Origin: an uncultured Oscillospiraceae bacterium
GTDB taxonomy: Bacteria > Bacillota > Clostridia > Oscillospirales > Oscillospiraceae
DNA: 17,603 bases
Reading direction: 5' to 3'
Assembly: GCA_910587785.1 (NCBI GenBank)
Contig: CAJUOA010000072.1
Span: 1-17,603, forward strand
Shown here: positions 15,356 through 17,603 of the stretch, in pieces
How the letters are laid out: each line of letters starts with the position of its first letter
Position numbering within the stretch: position 1 is the stretch's first letter
Translations under genes and position numbers: made by a program
Notes under the pieces: model-generated
What the model saw: only the letters and a program-made list of their open reading frames with translations
Database searches by the model: none
What the model was told of the DNA's origin: nothing

Positions 15356-15887
15356 ATCGCTCCAAAAACTCCTCCACGGTTTTGATTTTCTCCTCCAGGA
15401 CCGCCCGATAGACATCCATAGAGCCGTATTTGTCGAAGGCGTAGAGCTCCCTTTCGATCAGCGCCCGCTTGATGGCGGCGATCTCCTCCCGCTGGACGGG
15501 ACCGGCCGCTTGAGCGATGGTATCGCAGTAACGCTCTGCCGCGTCGATGGTCTCCCGGTCGAAAAACCAGAGGTCCACATTCCATAGCGCGCCGTCCACC
15601 ACCGACTCAAAGCCGTGGAACCAGACGGTCTTGCCCTCCGCCGTCACCTCCTCTTTGGCCTCATACCAAGCGGGATGGAAAATCTCCAGGATGTCCCCGG
15701 TGAGCCGGTGGAGCTTCGCAAGGCTCATGCCCTCGTTTTCAATATCGATGTCCAGGTCGTTCCAGGCCATCATGTCCATGCGGTAACTGCCTATGACGTG
15801 GGGCGTGCCCAAGGGGCGCAGGAGGTCCAGCAGGCCGTATGTGTGGAGGATGCGGTCCGCGGCCTCTTTGATTTCCCGTTTTTCCAC
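15330..15887 (-). CDS. Nucleotidyltransferase-fold protein
   Basis: About 185 residues. The key feature is a pol-beta-type motif: GS, nine residues, then DLDIDIE (about residues 33-49), giving two Asp for metal binding after the Gly-Ser turn. A mixed strand/helix region (VTAEGKTVWFHGFE, then GALWNVDLWFFDRE) ends with an acidic residue where the third carboxylate of the fold may lie. The C-terminus is helical and charged. Relatives are usually annotated as hypothetical or nucleotidyltransferase-like; the target molecule is unknown. I prefer the GTG at 15887, because GAGGTG sits 6 nt upstream. An earlier in-frame GTG at 15896 lies inside that ribosome site. First gene of the operon, 40 nt beyond a leader terminator. 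Confidence 0.75.
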   Translation of the reverse strand: MEKREIKEAADRILHTYGLLDLLRPLGTPHVIGSYRMDMMAWNDLDIDIENEGMSLAKLHRLTGDILEIFHPAWYEAKEEVTAEGKTVWFHGFESVVDGALWNVDLWFFDRETIDAAERYCDTIAQAAGPVQREEIAAIKRALIERELYAFDKYGSMDVYRAVLEEKIKTVEEFLERYGRGRKDI

Positions 15888-15925
15888 AAGAATCACCTCG
15901 ATTTGAAAAACAGAGTGGGTATCGT

Positions 15926-16020
15926 ATAAAAAAACCGTCCAGCCAGGACGGTCAAACAGGCACTATTACAGCGTATTTCCGAACCACAAAAGCATGTTGA
16001 CCGCCGTAACAGTATTCTCT
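15926..16020 (-). ncRNA. Attenuator-like leader RNA of the nucleotidyltransferase/XdhC operon
   Basis: From the predicted start near 16020 the minus-strand RNA first forms a 12-bp stem (16013-16002 with 15973-15962, two G-U pairs). A 9-nt stretch, GGCGGTCAA (16005-15997), overlaps that stem and can instead pair with TTGACCGTC (15955-15947). That second segment contains most of the 5' arm of the terminator at 15952-15934. The layout is that of an anti-antiterminator, antiterminator and terminator. A short frame MLLWFGNTL (15995-15966) with a weak ribosome site lies inside. It does not match a riboswitch class I recognise. It could instead be a free-standing small RNA of about 95 nt. Confidence 0.55.
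15927..15953 (-). terminator. Intrinsic terminator in the operon leader
   Basis: On the minus strand ACCGTCC (15952-15946) pairs with GGACGGT (15940-15934) around a 5-nt loop, followed at once by a run of T. It stands between the promoter at 16027-16055 and the first gene at 15887. No other promoter is visible between the terminator and that gene. Confidence 0.85.
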
Positions 16021-16026
16021 CGTTTT

Positions 16027-16055
16027 ATTATACCTATCCGGCGTACCTTTGTCAA
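16027..16055 (-). promoter_or_regulatory. Consensus sigma-A promoter of the nucleotidyltransferase/XdhC operon
   Basis: On the minus strand both hexamers are perfect: TTGACA (16055-16050) and TATAAT (16032-16027), with a 17-nt spacer. An AT-rich tract at 16076-16094 lies upstream and may act as an UP element. Predicted start is near 16020. Confidence 0.9.
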
Positions 16056-16109
16056 CACCAGCAGACACATGAGACTATAAATTTTTTTAAAAAACTCCCG
16101 CGCTCTTCC

Positions 16110-16138
16110 TTGACATTTTCTGCAAACCAGTGTAAAAT
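16110..16138 (+). promoter_or_regulatory. Sigma-A promoter of the ABC exporter genes
   Basis: A perfect -35 TTGACA (16110-16115), a 17-nt spacer and -10 TAAAAT (16133-16138). It diverges from the 16027-16055 promoter; the AT-rich tract at 16076-16094 lies between them and may serve both. Predicted start is near 16145, leaving about 195 nt before the ATPase ATG. Confidence 0.85.
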
Positions 16139-16144
16139 AAATAT

Positions 16145-16340
16145 CCTTTTTGTTCCGGGGCTCCCGCCCCGGCTCTGGAAAGAGGGCGGCATCGTCCTGG
16201 ACGGGGAAGGCTCGTGACCTCCCGTCCAGCTTGCGGGCGAGGCCGCCTCCTGCCGCTTTTAAGGCTATGACGGCGCGCCTGATCGCCGCCCGCTGGTCTG
16301 ACCTGCCGCAGGACCATCTTTCACATAAGGAGAAAAATCT
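16145..16340 (+). ncRNA. Long structured 5' leader of the ABC exporter genes
   Basis: A GC-rich leader of about 195 nt with no convincing gene. A first hairpin pairs CCGGGGC (16155-16161) with GCCCCGG (16166-16172). A possible three-way junction follows: an outer helix 16184-16190/16242-16248, a 10-bp arm 16197-16206/16220-16229 (CTGGACGGG with CCCGTCCAG) and a short arm 16230-16233/16238-16241. Near the ribosome site TGGTC and GACCA can pair. I recognise no known riboswitch consensus. It may be a cis-regulatory RNA or simply a GC-rich leader. Confidence 0.4.
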
Positions 16341-17138
16341 ATGATCGAGATGAAAGGAATCAGCAAGACCTACCGGGTCCGGCGGCGGGAGGCCGGACTG
16401 GGCAATGCGGTGCGAAGCCTCTTCTCCCGGGAGTACACCGAGATTCCAGCCCTCAAGAGCATGTCCTTCACCATCCCCGACGGACAGATCGTGGGCTACA
16501 TCGGTCCCAACGGCGCCGGGAAGAGCACCACCATCAAGATCCTCAGCGGCATCCTCCGGCCCGACGGCGGCATGTGCTCCGTAGACGGCCTGGTGCCCTG
16601 GGAGGACCGGAGGGAGCACGTAGCCCGGCTGGGGGTGGTCTTCGGACAGCGCAGCCAGCTCTGGTGGGACGTGCCGGTGATGGAGTCCTTCCTCCTCCTC
16701 CGGGACATCTACCGGGTGCCGGAGGGGAGCTTCCGGGAGAACCTGGAGCGTTTGACCGGGCTTCTGGACCTGGAGGACCTGGTACGGACCCCGGCCCGGA
16801 TGCTCTCTCTGGGTCAGCGGATGCGCTGCGAAATCGCCGCCGCCCTCCTCCACGGGCCCAAGGTCCTCTTCCTGGACGAGCCCACCATCGGCCTGGACGC
16901 GGTGAGCAAGCTGAAGGTCCGGGAGTTCATCCTGGAGCAGAACAAGCTCTGCGGCACCACCGTCCTCCTCACCACCCACGACATGCAGGACATCGACGCC
17001 CTGTGCTCCCGGGTGCTCCTCATCGGCAAGGGGCAGCTCCTCCTGGACGGCGACACCGCCCAGATTCGGGCCATGGCCGGGGAGAACCTGTCCACCGAGG
17101 AGTCGGTGGCGGACCTGTACCGCCGCTTTGGCATTTGA
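16341..17138 (+). CDS. ABC-2-type exporter ATP-binding protein (COG4586)
   Basis: A 265-residue cytoplasmic ATPase subunit. Walker A is GPNGAGKST (about residues 55-63), the family-typical stretch VVFGQRSQLWWDVPV follows the Q-loop Gln, the signature is LSLGQRMR (in place of LSGGQ), Walker B is VLFLDEPTIGLD and the H-loop is TTHD. The extra RRREAGLGNAVRSLFSREY insertion near the N-terminus, before the first inner strand, is typical of COG4586. These ATPases pair with COG4587/COG3694 permeases; substrates are mostly unknown, with some members linked to drug or lipid export. AAGGAG is 8 nt before the ATG. The permease gene starts 11 nt downstream. Confidence 0.92.
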   Translation: MIEMKGISKTYRVRRREAGLGNAVRSLFSREYTEIPALKSMSFTIPDGQIVGYIGPNGAGKSTTIKILSGILRPDGGMCSVDGLVPWEDRREHVARLGVVFGQRSQLWWDVPVMESFLLLRDIYRVPEGSFRENLERLTGLLDLEDLVRTPARMLSLGQRMRCEIAAALLHGPKVLFLDEPTIGLDAVSKLKVREFILEQNKLCGTTVLLTTHDMQDIDALCSRVLLIGKGQLLLDGDTAQIRAMAGENLSTEESVADLYRRFGI

Positions 17139-17149
17139 GGAGGCGCGGT

Positions 17150-17554
17150 ATGGGAAAATACTGGTCGTTCTTCAAGATGCGCCTCATGGCGGGGCTCCAG
17201 TATCGGGCCGCCGCCCTTGCGGGCATGAGTACGCAGTTTGTATGGGGAGCAATGGAAATTCTGCTCTACCGGGCCTTTTGGCTGGAGCACCCGGAGCGCT
17301 TCCCCATGGGCATGGAGGCCCTCTCCAGCTACATCTGGCTCCAGCAGGCGTTTTTGACCCTCTTCGCCATGTGGAACTGGGAGATGGAGATTCTGGAATC
17401 GGTGAAAACCGGGACCGTGTCCTATGAACTCCTGCGGCCCACGGACATCTACGGCATGTGGATGGCCCGGTCCGTGGCCAACCGGTTCGCCCGGGCGGCT
17501 TTGCGGATGGTGCCGGTGATCGTGGTCAGCAGCCTCCTCCCCGCGCCCTACGGA
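17150..17554 (+). CDS. ABC-2-type permease (COG4587), 3' end missing
   Basis: The first 135 residues of a membrane permease that should pair with the ATPase just upstream. A short amphipathic N-terminus (MGKYWSFFKMRLMAGLQYR) leads into hydrophobic segments at about 22-44, 60-76 and 119-131. The motif SVKTGTVSYELLRPTD (about residues 84-99) is typical of this permease family. GAGGAGG lies before the ATG at 17150. The frame stays open to the end of the window, but codons after residue 135 are adapter, not gene. A full-length member would be about 260 residues, so roughly half is missing. Confidence 0.88.
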
Positions 17555-17603
17555 AGATCGGAAGAGCGTCGTGTAGGGAAAGAGTGTAGATCTCGGTGGT
17601 CGC
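17555..17603. other. Illumina sequencing adapter (artefact)
   Basis: The last 49 bases begin AGATCGGAAGAGCGTCGTGT and continue as the standard Illumina universal adapter read-through. In frame with the permease they translate to RSEERRVGKECRSRWS, a known contaminant peptide. This is not genomic sequence and should be trimmed. Confidence 0.98.

Noticed and set aside
16141..16340. A possible guanidine-I (ykkC-type) riboswitch, given the ABC exporter downstream.
   Set aside because: The conserved ACGGC/GGGAGA-type core elements of that class could not be found in the leader.
16150..16344. A 64-codon frame that starts with TTG and ends in ATGA over the ABC ATPase start.
   Set aside because: The ATGA overlap looked like coupling, but there is no ribosome site, the start codon is weak, the sequence is Arg/Pro/Ser-rich without motifs, and the region forms stable RNA helices.
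1..17603. CRISPR array, transposon ends, phage or defence-system genes.
   Set aside because: No spaced direct repeats, transposase or integrase motifs, or recognised defence domains were found; the DUF1905 and nucleotidyltransferase-like genes alone do not support a defence or toxin-antitoxin call.

Overview
The window reads as chromosomal DNA of a high-GC, Gram-positive anaerobe, most likely a gut Clostridia/Oscillospirales-type bacterium. This rests on strong AGGAGG-type ribosome sites, consensus sigma-A promoters with 17-nt spacers, very tight gene packing, and the gene families present (COG2509, COG4586/4587, a single-chain PcrA-like helicase). The exact genus cannot be fixed from the sequence alone. 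It looks like a metagenome or short-read contig, because the last 49 bases (17555-17603) are Illumina adapter, not genome.

Layout. (1) 1-437: stem-loop DNA at the left edge, then a solitary Lar-like zinc-ribbon gene (+) with its own promoter and a perfect-stem terminator. (2) 438-4177 (-): a GH19-like membrane-anchored cell-wall hydrolase and a bactofilin form a two-gene unit with its own promoter and terminator, followed by a glycogen-debranching enzyme. A 14-nt perfect inverted repeat overlaps the promoter of this unit. (3) 4253-10261 (-): a four-gene operon of GH29 alpha-L-fucosidase, TIM-barrel sugar isomerase/epimerase-like protein, M17 leucyl aminopeptidase, and a large transglutaminase-like protein. 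Three of the junctions are overlapping or nearly so. (4) 10365-12601 (+): a divergent UvrD/PcrA helicase with its own promoter. (5) 12626-16055 (-): a four-gene operon in which every junction overlaps: nucleotidyltransferase-like protein, DUF1905 protein, XdhC/CoxI-like protein, COG2509 FAD-dependent oxidoreductase. It is read from a consensus promoter through a leader holding an intrinsic terminator and a competing antiterminator pairing. (6) 16110-17554 (+): a divergent ABC-2-type exporter (ATPase plus the start of a permease) behind a long GC-rich, structured leader.

How the parts fit. The fucosidase operon encodes proteins without visible signal peptides, so it would act on imported fucosylated sugars and peptides. 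The hydrolase/bactofilin pair suggests a local cell-wall shaping module. The XdhC/COG2509 operon suggests redox cofactor or molybdoenzyme-related work, but no molybdenum hydroxylase is in view. I found no tRNA, rRNA, CRISPR array, insertion sequence or recognisable defence system. The most interesting regulatory signals are the attenuator-like leader at 15926-16020, the inverted repeat over the 4149-4177 promoter and the structured leader at 16145-16340.
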